A stretch of DNA of 64,000 nucleotides from Pohlia nutans. Its lineage: Eukaryota > Streptophyta > Bryopsida > Bryales > Mniaceae. The translations under genes were made by a program, and so were the position numbers. Positions within the stretch are counted from its first letter, which is position 1; each line of letters opens with the position of its first letter. Under the pieces are notes generated by a model that saw only the letters and a list, made by a program, of their open reading frames with translations, ran no database searches and was not told the origin of the DNA. Of the stretch, positions 22,011 to 34,854 are shown in pieces. The stretch covers positions 31,525,811 to 31,589,810 of the forward strand of contig CM040085.1 in NCBI GenBank assembly GCA_022496805.1. The letters are read 5' to 3'.

Positions 22011-24068
22011 GCATGCATGCGGCAACATCAATCCCTAAACTGGCTAATATTAGTTGTTTTTCTACCAAAAAACTTCTTCTACTACTACTAGTGTGTAAAA
22101 AGGACCTCCTTATTTGGACATTTGAGCAAAATTGCTGATGATGAAAATGTGAGGTGGCCACAACACTCTCTCATCCACATCTGCCATAGCATCAGTCAAA
22201 TGGCAACAAAATAATGAGTAGCCCGGGAACTATTGCCGGCCCTTGATATGTGGCCCCGGGGCGACTTCAGGGCCGTTGATTTCGCTCTGCCTATGACCGT
22301 TTTAGGGCTTGGGTAGCCTTGGGTTGGCAAGGGCCGCGGGTTAGGGTTAGCATCCGCTGCTGCTTTGCTCAGTTCCTGGGTTGCTTCAGTCGCTCAGTCG
22401 CTCCCTGCCATTCCTCTGCTGTTACCGCAGCTGCCGCCATTCCTCTTCTTCTGCAGTCGCATTGAAACCTTGTACTTCGCCCTCTGCTCAATGTTTAGGG
22501 ATCGCTTCTTGAGATTGCTGCAGTGAGAGTTTTTTACCTTCTATTTTTTGGAGGCCACGCAATTTTGAATCAAGGGAGCCACTTCTTTGCTGTTGTGAAT
22601 GTTGGGGTACCACTTGTTGTGAGTTTGTGCATATCTTGCTTGCATTGTACTGCTGGCATTCACTGCGCTTGGAAAGTGGGGGCTATGATTCATTAAGATT
22701 TGGAGGCTGCAATTGTGGTTTGGACCTCAGCGGTTTTGCGTCTGATGTTGAAAACTCCGAAAGGAGGACGAGCGCCATGACTGGTATTTATGCTTTGGTT
22801 TCTTCACTCTTCCTTTGCATTCCAATGCTATACTCCTGCTTTGAGCGACCATTGCCTGTGCATTGTGATTCTTGCGTTCTACTGTTGCGTTTGACATTTT
22901 ATTCTTCGAATTTGCGTTCCTGTGGTGCACTGCTGCTGTTGCATGTGGTTGAACTGCGTTGAACTGAGGTGATCACGTTTGTTGTGGCGCACGAGATCTG
23001 CTTCACTGCGGAGTTTCGGATCTGTGTTGTGCTGTGCATCCGGAGTTGCAATGTATTTATATGTCATAAACAAAAACACTTAAGCCTATTTCTCACATGT
23101 TTATGAAATTCCTTCCATGACATAGCATTCAGGAATCAGAACTACAAATGAGAATACATTTAGCCAATTTACTACGTTATTGTAAAATTCCCTTCATCAC
23201 ATAGCCTTAAAATGTACAAATTTTGTTTAGAGGTAGTCATATGTCATTTACTGATTTTGAATCCTTGTCGCAAATTCCACTTACTTTGTAAATTTTTTTT
23301 TATCCAAATTGCTACTACTTTAAAGGTATTGTATCTTTTACTTTCTACTGTTGTCCGTGAAGGTAGCATATTAACTCCCTCCATGGCCGGCCCTAGCATA
23401 ATATGCTCTTTTTACAAAAGTAGTCCTGAGACCACTGTGCGGCAGCATTGGTGTATGTGAATGGGCCATCAGATTCCATTCTTTACGTGGACAGAATCTT
23501 TCTTAAAATGGCCGTGTCAGGCCCATAGTCTAGTGACGGCGCCTCTGGCTACAATCAATGCCCTCGTTTGGCGATGCATTGGATTGCATTGAGGCTCGGT
23601 GCACAATTGCATTCATGATTGTGCATTACGTCCCATCTTTTGCATCATTCCGTGTTTTGGTTCTTGCTGGGGTTCGTTGCGGTGAGAGCTTGAGCTAGCG
23701 AGTGACCGGGTGCAGGCCTTACTGTTTCACAGAGTGTCTATATGACCCTGTGTGCTGGTTATCGTTCCAGCTGTATTGTAGCAATTTGCAGGATGATGAG
23801 TCGATATGGCCTTGGAAGTTCCGATTCCCTTGTCGTAATTGTAGGTTGTGCGAAATCTTAGCAAGCATTCCTTGTGCGTGTTTTATTCGTAGGTCCGCTT
23901 GGACGAACTCCTCTAAGTTACTTTATTGATTCCCCTAAGTGTAATCTGCCTCCTAATTTCACACTTTTTAGGGTTTGAGCTTCTTCACGGTTAGTTTAGG
24001 TCTACAAGTCTTCTCTCTGCGTTCACGAGTTTCTCCATTTGCAACTGCCAGAGGTGTGCATTTAAAAA
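22011..24068 (+). other. Presumed promoter and leader of the RING-finger gene
   Basis: Starts with a (GCAT)n run near 22008, then a GC-richer, CT-rich stretch at 22240-22700 with telo-box sequence GGGTTAGGGTTAG at 22338-22350, typical of a plant transcription start region. The distance to the coding start suggests a leader intron. A second telo-box, TAGGGTTT, is at 23970-23977. No conserved protein is encoded. Confidence 0.45.
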
Positions 24069-27000
24069 ATGACTGGGGCTGCGTCAAATCCATCGGGGAG
24101 TGGTGACATTGAGGATGGCTTTAAATGTACAGACGAAGATGAGGAATTGTTGTATGATTTTCTAGAGAACTGCAAAACGCATTCCACACCAGTGATGTTG
24201 TATAAGCTGAACAACCTTCTTTCTAAAGCAGCAATCATGGTTGGTGACGGGAAGGCTATGAATTTAGTTGTTTTTTGCAAGGCACTTCCAGTCGCCATAT
24301 TGGAGTGCTTAGATGAGAAGGTTGTGGCGGAGCTCCACCCTAACCAGGAGGAATTCCGTGCTCAGGTCTTTGAGGTTCTCTCTAGACTTGTCGACTTCAC
24401 GGTAGCCTTCCTCTGGGCTTTTGTTGGTGATCCTTCAACTCAGTCGCTCATGCTACCTTGTCTCAAACACGTTCTAAAAGCAATGGACATAGCTCTAGAT
24501 ACCGAGATGCAATTCTACTCGATGCCGAGGGAGAATAGTACGAGAGAAATCTTGGTATTACCCTCTAGATTAGAATGTGCATTGCAAGTGCCGGGATATT
24601 TGGTGAAAGTGTTTGGTGATACGAATGGCAAGACACATTACTTTTGCTCTCTTCAAGGACAAAACCAAATTGGTGTGACGTGCGAATGCTGCACCCGTCC
24701 TTTAGAGGTTGATGCAGTCTTTGTCAATATCTGCTGTCAGCTTGCAAAAACAACTTGTGGAAGTGGATACGAGTGCCTTCTGAAGATCTTATGCACCTAC
24801 GAAGCTCCGTCACTGGAGCTGATGAATCTTCTCCTGCGTCCTTTTGTGTTAGTGCTTGAACACTGCATCAAAGATAAAGCCTCATGGGACGTCATCTTTG
24901 AGCGCATGGGAGGGAATTTTATTGAAACTGATGGCATGATGGAGATTTGTCACAACGCATACCAGAATGTGTTTGAGTCTTTGAGGAATGCTCTTAACCT
25001 TGATATCCAGAGCATCATTATTTCATGCTTACCCTATACAGAAACAGTTATCCACCTGCATACTATCCGGAGTTGGAGTGTAGTGTATTCTCGATTGTGT
25101 GCAGACAATGTTGTTTTATCATTTGATGCCCCTGATCAGTTGCTAATGCTGTTCATGGAGCGCATAATGGGATTAGGGCAGATCGATTGTCTTTGCAGAT
25201 TTGTTCAAGGATTTATAAGTGCAAGACGCATATATGCTTCCGGGTAAGTGGAATCGCATCACTGACTCCACGGCATTGAAGTTCAATATCAACCGCAGGG
25301 GAATGATTATCCTGAAACCATTGTCTTGTGCTTTGTGCAGAGATCTGTTGCCATTTGTGAAGAGTATTTTACAGTGGCTGAAGGAGAAAAAACAGGAGAG
25401 CTTGGTTGTTCGTAAATTGCTTTTGGATGATAAGACAATACTTCTGCATGAAGAGGTTTGAGACTGCAGATGAGCAACTTCGAAAGTATTGAATCTGTCT
25501 TAATTGTCTATATTTTACTGTCCTTGCCATGAGTTTGAATACTTTCTCCAGCCCAATGAAAACACTTCTGTGGCTTCAGATGATCAAATTTGTGGAATTC
25601 ATTGGCAAGGAAGGGCTAGTTTTGCAACAGCAGGATTTTGTGGCAATAATTCATAGCGATCTAGTACAAGAGAAAGAGCCCCAGCAAACGCTTGACAGGA
25701 GATATGCACGCGCCCAGGTAATTTTAATTTGCTTTTTCTGAAGCCACACAATTTGTGCAAGTTGGAACTAAATGAATTGTATAGTTACCATTTATCCATT
25801 CATTGCCAAGTCATGCACAATGTACAATGTAACGCTAAAATTTGTCAAGATATCGATACTTTTGTAAAGACTGTTTGTCGGATCATCTATTGACTCTGAC
25901 ATACCTAGCTTGCAGATAGGGGCTGCTATATTGGAAAATTTCAATTTGGATACTTATATCCCTAAGTATATGAGGGATGTTTGCGATTGGTTGGAGAGAT
26001 GGCAGGTATTTAACTTCAACTATTTCTGCACAATGACCTTTGTGTTGTAGTAAGGTTTTTAATGCATCTTTGACTAGATCTGTATTCTTTGGATTGTGCT
26101 AAGGTTGTGCACATTGCAAAGTAAAATTGAGACATGTGGCTTGGACAGGCTGAAGATTCTGTCATTACAAATCATATGATGGGCTGCATCTTGGAGAAGC
26201 TCATCATCTGTGACAAGGGCCGAAAATGGAAAAATAGGTTTGTAATATTTCTAAATTCCATCTATATGTTCACTTCAGTTTAGAAGTTGCAGTGGTAGCC
26301 ACCACCATTGCTAATTGAAGCTAGTTAGGGACGGCAATTCCTTGTGTTGTCCATCTGGCATAGATTCTTTCTGATGTTTGAAATTTTTGGCTGTAGCAGA
26401 TTGTTGCAATTACTCTGGAATCAGGCATGTAAACTTCCAGCTTGTGAGTTTGTAGGCTGCTTGAAGAGAATCGCATCCCATTACTCATTCGTTTCTGTAA
26501 TCTACTATCCCATTCCTCTAAATCCCGTTGTAGTTAGCGGCGTTTGTGGCTATGCCTTTGTTCTAGGTCCTTGTAGCATCTACTGTACATTGATGGCATT
26601 TTTGTTGGCTTGGGGAAGAATTAATGATATATGGAGGGAGCTTTGAAAACTCTTCAGGACCATCATATGACCGATCCTTTAAAAAAAATCCACTTCATTG
26701 TTTGACCTTTTCTTTCTCATGGTATGTAGGGGACCTATATCTCTTTTCAACCCGGTGAAGGGACAGAGAATTTCCTGCAGGCTTGTTCAAGTGCAGACAA
26801 TGAATCCATTGATTCCCGTGATATGGGTATCAAATTTGAGGAGAAGGCAACATTTGTAAGTAACCAGCCCTCTACTACGTCTGCTGGGCAACATTGTTCT
26901 CCAAGATGTTTTTGGGTTATGTATGGTGCGTTTTTTTTGACAATCTCACAACTTGTCATGCTCTCGGGGAGTTCACTCAATGTATTTTATGTGTATCACG

Positions 27001-28588
27001 TGCGAACAAATCTTTGACCCTCTATATTACATTGTAAATAATCAATCAAACAACTTGAAAAAATTATAGGATGTTTCTTTATGTTGAAAGTTTATATTGT
27101 GAATTTTTGGAAATCTTCTTTATTCAAATTAATTTCTCACAAATTTTTGAAGTAAATAAATACACTATACAACTAATTTTTGTATTTTAGAGCTAGTTTC
27201 AATTGTGTTTTTAGAATTGGTTTTGAATTTAATTGGAATAAGAGTTTTCTAAAATAAAAGATACAATGAGTATGTGACCACACTCAAAAATTTGGAGCTA
27301 AATCAAATTTTATAAAAAGGTATATAGGGGTTGAAAATCACTTGTTCACATGTTTTTACGTAATATTTGGAAGTGACCTCCCCGAGGTCATGCTGCATGT
27401 GTAATTAGAACCTGAAATCTTGGTTGCAGAAGCTTCTTATAAATGTTAAAATTTGCAGGAACAAAGAGCCAAAGTCTACCAAGATATGGAGGTTAATTAC
27501 AATTTTGAAACATCTCTTCAGTTGAAGCATGTATTGAACATCGATATCCCATTGTTCTCTTATGAGACTTCAAAAGAATGCCTAAAGCGTTTGGGCCAAA
27601 CTCAACACCTGATAGCAGGCTTGAAGACAGCTCCACAGTAAGACTCGTCGGATTTTCATCTGGAAGCTCTTTGTCAGCATTCATGTGGACGATATTGAAT
27701 TTGGTTAGATGCATGTTATTGCATGTGCAAGTTTTGAAGTCCACAATTGTTTTGCCTTGTGTGCAGTAAACGTGTGGAGACTATCATGAGTAAAGTTGTG
27801 GCGCCTGAATTGCGGGTTTTAGAAGTAATTAAGAAGGAAATGGCGTTACGCGTTGAACTTCGTCAGAGCATGCAAAATGTCAACGCAAGGCACCTCAGAG
27901 AGTATGATGCTATGAAGCAAGACCACTACAAGATTGTTGAAAAGGTAGCACTGGATTTTTGAATTTCGAATAGCAGGCCTACAAGTAGATGATTGTATGA
28001 TTGCTTCAGTCAACTGTACACATGATATTCTGGTGCCGGAGGATTGACTGTACTATTGTAACAGTTTCTGCAAAAGTGCCTGCAAGAGAAGAAGGAAATA
28101 GTAAAAGGCGCTCTGTATGCCAAGGCCAAAGTGATAGCAGCGGTGGAAATGGCCAACTTGAACCCAATTGCAGAGTTGTCTTCAAATGACATACTCACAA
28201 GGATATTGCAGAAGACCGAAGACACCTTAGAAGAGGTAAGCGATCATTTATTTCAAGTATTAAAGTCAATGGTTTTGATACATCAAACACTCTGTATGTG
28301 CTGGGGATATTGTAGAAACTGGATGATGCTCTAAGAGAAGATGGTGTATTGATGCAGGTGGAGGCCAAGCACAAGAAGAGTTTGGAGAGAGTGCCCAACT
28401 CTGAGTGTAATGTTTGTTTTGTGGACTTCTCCTTGAAGCGGAAACGGGCCTGCTTTGATCCTTGTGGGCATACAGGCATGTGCATCGATTGCGGAACACA
28501 GCAGTGGAAGACGACAAAGAGGTGTCCAATGTGCCAGTCTGGCACCGTCAAGCCAGTAGCTGTTCCCTCCAAGTTGTTCTTTGGATGA
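24069..28588 (+). CDS. Uncharacterised protein with C-terminal C3HC4 RING finger
   Basis: Proposed exons: 24069-25243, 25341-25455, 25580-25717, 25916-26005, 26149-26237, 26400-26424, 26730-26855, 27459-27637, 27767-27944, 28065-28235 and 28316-28588, giving 852 aa. The last 60 residues hold a RING of the XIAP/MULAN pattern: C793-x2-C796, C812-x-H814-x3-C818-x2-C821, C832-x2-C835. This suggests an E3 ubiquitin ligase. The first 390 residues (exon 1) are helical-looking and Cys-rich in places, with no domain recognised. Residues from about 600 to 790 are rich in charged residues and likely coiled coil. ATG 24069 follows an in-frame TAA at 24063. The 25-nt exon 6 is inferred: it is needed to join a phase-2 donor to a phase-0 acceptor and ends at a GC donor (CAG|GCATGT). 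An alternative acceptor 3 nt upstream (NAGNAG) would add one residue. Function and substrate are unknown. Confidence 0.8.
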
Positions 28589-30061
28589 TCCAACTTTCGT
28601 CTCTTGAGGGGCTCATCTCTTACTCCATTTCAAGGCCGAGAAATATGTACTTAAGTTAGGTTACTTTTCTTCTTTGCTACTATGATGCCTACAGTGTCTA
28701 TGGCGTACATATCCTGGTTTTTGATTTACATGTTTTGTTGCATGAGGATGCGCCATTTTAAGCCTAATCCTTATTCGTTGTGTGACAGAAGGTGCTTTAA
28801 ACTTGTGGAAGTTGTTGTCATTGCAGATGGGAATGTTTTAATTACACGCATTCTGTGGAGGTAAGTGGAATGAGGTTTTTTCGGCAATGTTATGTACAGA
28901 GCGGGTTATAGAATGAGATGTATTCCACAATGAAGACCTTCAATGCTTGATGAAGAGGTCCACATGGTAGTCTGGAGGTGTTCAGCAGCACTACACTTAG
29001 TTGATTGTTGCTGGTTTCACCTTGCTCGAGCAAGTATTGGCTAGTCCTCTTTTTAATCATGATAGTGACCACTTGGAGTCCTCGTAGTGTCTGTGGGTGA
29101 ATGTTGAGATTAGCCACTTATGAATGTATGCTCATTGTCCTTTCAATGTCCATTCCTCAAGGTATGAAACCTGGTCTTATTCCACTATCATTCTTATGCT
29201 CCAACGTAAAGCTACACAATCATAGTTTCTTCCATGAGGGATGCTTTCTTCCAACTCACTCAAGAACGTTATGCAAGACTGGTGAAGCTTTTCATTAGGC
29301 TTTTAAGAGCTGATCAGCTGTGGACGCTATCATTTCGGTGCTCGAGGTCTAATTTAAGAAACCTTCCGATTATTGCTCGAGGATCAGTGCTTAGTGAGTT
29401 CGCTCACTTCTTGACACTCAATTTATGCAATTTCACTGCAAGAGCGGAGGCACAATGAAACAAGCCAAATTGTGTAGGGACAAAGTTCTTATAGTGGATG
29501 GAAATAGTGGATGGATCTCCAACGTTGTTCCAATCTGCAGTCTTCTGGAAAGCTACAATAGAGACATTATATGAATCTAACCAGATATTACAGTGATCGA
29601 ATAGCTTGGTGTGTTGTAACCATTTCTCTTTCTTTTCTCGTGCTGTCAAAAATTCTTACCTCCCCACATCAATTTAACAATTCGATCTCTGGAGACACAT
29701 CTCGACCCAAATTGCTTGAATTCATGCAACGGGCATTAAAAAAAAATGGTCACATTCTATTAAAATAAGCAAGTACCAAGATAACATCTAACAAGAATTG
29801 TTGCAAGGTAACATCTCTAAGGGATTGTTCGAGGTCAATGATTTCTAAACCCGAGTGCTATTGACCCAGATGAGGCCTCACAACAGATACAGTTGTCCCT
29901 CTCGGTTATGACATGTTTGGAAAGGCCTAACTTCAAGGTGGCAGGCATGAATTAGTCACAGAAATGACTTGTAATATCGTGATATTGTGGAGTGTCATAT
30001 TATGGAGGGTAGACTGTTGCATGTACTCGACTGGAATTGCGATGTTGGTGACACTCGAGCT
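28589..30061. other. Intergenic region between convergent genes
   Basis: Lies between the 3' ends of the RING gene and the O-fucosyltransferase gene, so it holds both 3' UTRs. Short ORFs show no recognisable protein. Confidence 0.5.
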
Positions 30062-33000
30062 TCAGAAGCATTGGGCCACTTGGCAATGGCCGCCGCGGTC
30101 AAGGCGCCCCTCGCAAGCCTCCAGGTCCAGCCAGCCATCGGGGTACTCGTCAGCGTACGTCTCCACCGTCTCCTTCACTGTCGTGCGCTTCATGTAACGC
30201 AAGTAGCGGCAATGCAGACCCGCGGGGTGCGCGTCTTGAAGCAGCGTCTCGGTGATGAGCACGTCCGTAGCGTCATGAGCACCGTTCCCGTCGACGACAC
30301 TGGCCTCGATCTGCTTGGCGTGGCGGCGAGCTAGGCGCACTCGGAAGACGGCCAGGCTGAACGTGGACGGCCCGCTGCCCATGAACGACGCGGCGCGTGA
30401 GCAGAGTTCTTGTTCCACGAGCCCAATCTGTGCCCCGTTGAGGTTCTGGTTTCCCAAGGTCTTCACGGGGTCGAAGTATTGGCCATCCCTGAAGTTCGGC
30501 AAGCCCGGTACCTATGGTCACATCCATTAAAACATTCCATTATTAAGTGAATCTCTTTTAAATGTTCACCAATTCTTAAGAGCCAGGGAGAAATAAAGAC
30601 ATTCTCACATGGGATTTCAAATGGGAAGTGGGACAAAATTTCCACAATTGTAACTTTCTTGGGACGATTGTAGTGTATTTTTGATCTGGGAAAGTTATAG
30701 TTGTGGGAAATTTGTCCACGTTTCCCATATGCGAATCTTGTATTTATCTCCCTGTGATATGGGTTCAAGAAGTTGCCCATGGAAGTAGGCAAGAGGAGGG
30801 GAAAAGCGGAACTTGGGTTTGTCAAATACCCAACCATGAAGTTGTGCACGTTCCATGGACAACTTTGATTGGTTAGGGAGAAGTTGTCATGAAGTCTTGG
30901 GCTTGAGAATCTCCATGCTTCATGACAACTTCTCAACCATTTTTTTTTTTTTGAAAGCTCACTTGAAATGTGAAACTTGGTCCCCGAAGTCCCTAAAAGC
31001 TTGTGATACTTCACCCATGAAACTTGGCTCTTAGGCACATGCATTTGAATAATGAACATGAGGTTACCTTCCAAAGGCCCACGACAGTGAGGCCACGCTT
31101 GCGCAGGGATTGGATGACGTCCTTCAGGAGCGTGACGCTGGCGGCTCCGCGCATCCAGCCGTCTGTTGCGAGGTAGATGGTGTGGACGCTGTGGTTCAAT
31201 GCTCGTTCGTGAATTGTGTCCAGGATGTCCTGCTTGTGCAGCGTGACGCCGCGGAATCGGCTGCCTTTGCTACACCCCGTCTCCGTGACCTTGTGCCACT
31301 CTTGAGCTTTGGGGTGGAGGCCTGAATCAATCACTGAGCCGTCGTCACAGCGCACGAAGCACAGTCCCACATGGTGCCCCCGACACTCTGACTCTTCAAA
31401 CCTCCAGTGCACTGCAGATTTTCGGAGCATTCAAGTCAGGCGCATGACCCAGGATGCACTATGTTAAATTTGTGAAAGTATATGTGAGTGCACAAAAGGG
31501 TATTAATTCGAACATTGTTGTACAAAGTATACATATAATCGACATATTTAGAGCTGAAAATATTGACGTATACGGTACTTACATTAAACATATATTTATT
31601 TAGGACGGAATAGGTCTATATAGTGTATACAAAGCTTATTAGTGTATACAAAGCTTATTAGACATGTATATAAACCCTCAGGGGATTTTTAGAGGGGGTC
31701 ATGAACGCAGATGATTCTCATTGCACCCCCAGGGCACATGAACCTTGTCCTGGAAAAGAAATCTCCAGCCAATGCAAGATTGTGAAGCTGATGTGCTAGT
31801 CTCAATTGTTGAGAAAGAGCATAACGTTACCCCTTCTTAATTGCACTTCCAACCCACTATAGAATCTGGTGTAGAAGATATGCAACCACTAGTACCGGGT
31901 TCTTAAAGTGGAGCGAGGTTTAGGGTTTAAGACCTGCCAAGTACGGAGTGCCAACTCCGAGAGCATACTCCTGAAGTGCGTCAGCGAGTTGGTTGATGCG
32001 ATCCGCAGGTCGAATGAATGCAGAGATGGCGAGAAATGCACCTCTCCATCTCAGCCCTGGAAACAAGCCCAGCATTCCCACGCACCGACCAGTGCGGCTG
32101 CCCAGGGTGGCCTCGATATCTTCCGGCGCTGTCCACTTCACGTAATCCCAGTTCAGGTTCAGCGCTTCCTGCAGTTATGGATCATGTCCAACCATTTCCG
32201 CCATTCTTGTCATTTATCCATAATCGTCATGCTTGCAATTCACTAGATGGAAAACCAACCTCCACAGAGGTTCTAGAAAACCTAGTCGCATTACAATTGA
32301 CGTTAAAAACTTCATTACAGACGGCGTAACACTCAATCGGCGAGGTTTAAGGCAAAGCTCTAGGTTTTCTAGAATACCTAAGTTGTGGGGTTTCTATTAG
32401 TGAATTTCAATAGAGGTGTCAGAGAGCAAGACTTCTGCTCATAAGAAAGAGGCAACGTGATTTCAAGGGGCGCATTCGAGAATTCATTCATGAGTCGAAA
32501 TCACACCGACTTCAAAAAGAAAGAGAAGAGTCTGTCAGTAGCAGTACTCTGATTTAAGCATTACTGGCCATCGTCCCAATGTGTATCTGTAAATGAGGCC
32601 TCGAACCTGAAATAAATTTTCTTAGATTTTCTTTGAGAATGAGATTTAGAAAGGATCATTATTCTGTAATTAGAGTTGAGTCTTGCACCACTGGTCCTTT
32701 GTCCAGTGGACATCGAGCCACATGTGGGTCGAACAGATATTTATTCACGATGGCCTTGAAAGAGGACCAGAGTTCTAAGTACCACTAATTAGGGTTGTTA
32801 TTGAGGATTCTAAATGTGAATTGTAGTAGTAAGAGCATCTCCACCAGGACATGGGCAACTGGCCCTTCCTCCATCCAAAACAGGAGCTTTTGAATTTGCA
32901 CTCCCCCACCCACACACGATCCTCATAAGATGATGAACCAAGTGCTCGCAAGTAACCACATGATGTGGAGTGTAAGCTAAAAATATATAAGACATCATTT

Positions 33001-34854
33001 TTCAAACAACTTAGATTTATCTAAATTTAAATTCTCCGCAAAGTTGAGTGGGGCTTTCTATATTTTCCATTTTACCTGAGACTTCTCCAAGCACACTCCA
33101 AAGGAACCCAAAAAGCTTTTCATCCCTTTGCCCGTGTGAGAGAGCCTTGTCCCAGTGGAGAACACTAGTAGAAATGGTGGCGCTTCCCAGGGACATGCCC
33201 AGGCAAAATCACTGTGCACGTGTGGAATTGGGTACCACTAATCTCCCTCAGCAGTGCCATCTTTTCTACTAGTGGAAACTCTAACTTATCACGAGTATGA
33301 GATACGGATTCAGAAATGGTTGGGAATGCATGCCCTAGTTAATAATGCTGTGGAGAAGAGGATGGACTCACTTTGTTGGGAGGATATTTCTTCCACCGAG
33401 AATCCACGCGCGGCTCCCGAGAAGTCTTCAACATCCACTTGTCATCGAGGGTGTGATGGCATTCTTGCAAGCAGCGCTGCAACGACGCGACGCGCGTGAA
33501 TCGGGAGAGCGACGACACTTGGTACCGATCCTCCCAGGCCAACCCCGACGTCACGCGCCCTGTGTGCCTCGACGGTCCCGGGAAAAACGCACTCAGACAC
33601 AACGTCCGGTTGAGCGAGCGCGCGATCACGGCCGCCGACAGGTACTCCATGAACTGGTTCCCTGCTCCCACTTGGTAACTCAACAGCGGCACCAAGAATT
33701 TCTCCCTCTCCACCTGCATCACGTACCAACAACGTTCGCAAGCATTCAAAACACTCAATTCGTCCACCATGTCCACCAAAACGCTCCACTGCTTGCACGC
33801 AGTGGACTTCCCGACTCAAGATTGATGGTCCATTGTGCATTCAGACTTTTCACCACCAGAATCATTGATTGTGTTCACTTGGTGAAAACAGAAATAAAAT
33901 CGAACAGAAGAAACTGTCCGTATAAGGTATGTGCACTTAGAGTCAACACTTCTTATAAATCTGCTTAAACTAATAGTCTAGGGCATTTTGGACACTGAAA
34001 TGTCGTGTCTCTCTTTGCAAAGAGAGATGAACTAACCAAGTGAAATCAGAAAAGTTCAACTTAAAAAGATAAGATATAATTCACATTTAAAGTTGGCTTT
34101 ATGAAGGCACACATAAGTGATAGTAGGGTCAACCAAAACAAAATTAAACCAGAAGAGAGAAGTCCTAAAAAGGATATGATGAGCACTAAAAATGGTGATT
34201 TGGCTGTATGACACATCCAGTTACAGAGAGCCCAATTTTTTTATGTTTGTATATATAACTAATAATCTCTGATTTGCCATTCCAGGGTCTAATATATAGG
34301 GTTGACATTCAGGTAGGGTCGAAATTGGGTGTGCATATCATATGACATATTCAAAACTGCTAAAACCAATATGAGGCCTAATTTAGTGAAGAACTTACGG
34401 ACACAAGATGGGCGGTCGCAGATGCGACAGTGCTAGTATCATTCGTCATGTTTGAATTCTCTGGGATGGTAACAGAGGAATTGTCACAGGCAGCAGGCGA
34501 AATTGTAGGCGGCCAGGGCTCGTCAGAAAAGTTTGAATCTGATACACTCGAGTCATTTCTCGCTACGAGGAGAGCGCTCGGGGTAACTGCAGCCTGAGAT
34601 TGAAGAGGTGACGTAGAACTCATATTGTCTGCAGAGTGGCGGAGCAATGAATCATCTCCAGCGGTTACAGTTTGATGGTTTGGTGTGGAACTAGTCTGGC
34701 CGGCGACGTAGGAGGAGACGCGGTCCATGAGCACGGCGCTCAAGTTGTCACCCCAAGTCCCGCTCTTCGGCAACATTTGGAAGCTGAAGAGCACGACCAC
34801 CAGGCCCAAGACCGGGATCGCCTTCTGGTAGGACAGCCACTTGAGCTTGGCCAT
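30062..34854 (-). CDS. GDP-fucose O-fucosyltransferase-like type II Golgi protein
   Basis: Exons on the - strand: 34854-34399, 33713-33372, 32168-31934, 31411-31068 and 30511-30062, giving 608 aa in frame. Residues 12-28 (AIPVLGLVVVLFSFQML) form an uncleaved signal anchor, followed by a Ser/Thr/Asn-rich stem to about 152 with several N-x-S/T sites. The catalytic region matches the plant O-FucT family (PF10250 type). It has YQVGAGNQFMEYLSAA at 165-180, ARSLNRTL, the HxRFE-type motif HWRFEE at 346-351 with the conserved Arg348, IYLATDG at 423-429, and VEQELCSRAASFMGSGPSTF near 491-510. The donor/acceptor pair joining YLA to VHWRFE restores the family motif exactly. Such enzymes transfer fucose (or related sugars) from GDP-sugars to proteins or glycans in the secretory pathway; the acceptor is unknown. 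Introns carry a CACTA MITE (33163-33274) and a hairpin MITE (30584-30754). Confidence 0.88.
30584..30754. mobile_element. Hairpin MITE (CAGGGAGA family), copy 1
   Basis: 171 bp inside the last intron of the O-fucosyltransferase gene. Ends CAGGGAGAAATAAAGAC and TATTTATCTCCCTG are inverted repeats; the inner arms (CCACAATTGTAAC and GTTATAGTTGTGG) also pair. About 85% similar to 49633-49801. Superfamily unknown. Confidence 0.75.
30870..30937. repeat. Small inverted repeat in O-fucosyltransferase intron 4
   Basis: GAGAAGTTGTCATGAAG (near 30888) and CTTCATGACAACTTCTC (near 30918) are exact inverse complements, with imperfect extension on both sides, followed by a T-run. It would form a stem-loop in either strand's RNA. 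Confidence 0.65.
31627..31664. repeat. Two-copy 19-bp tandem repeat
   Basis: AGTGTATACAAAGCTTATT occurs twice in tandem in intron 3 of the O-fucosyltransferase gene. Confidence 0.7.
33163..33274. mobile_element. Short CACTA MITE with GAA duplication
   Basis: 112 bp starting CACTAGTAGAAATGGTGGC and ending GCCATCTTTTCTACTAGTG, with exact 3-bp flanks GAA (33160-33162 and 33275-33277). The terminal repeats are of the common plant CACTAGTAGAAA type. It lies in intron 2 of the O-fucosyltransferase gene. Confidence 0.85.

Noticed and set aside
22338..22350. GGGTTAGGGTTAG as interstitial telomere repeat
   Set aside because: Only two units; better explained as telo-box promoter motifs, which recur before other genes here.
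30463..31074. 203-codon - strand ORF crossing an intron of the O-fucosyltransferase gene
   Set aside because: Its frame differs from the conserved exons and it runs through a hairpin MITE.
33345..33968. 207-codon + strand ORF
   Set aside because: It lies opposite exon 2 of the O-fucosyltransferase gene, is Arg/His-rich as expected for an antisense shadow, and matches no family.
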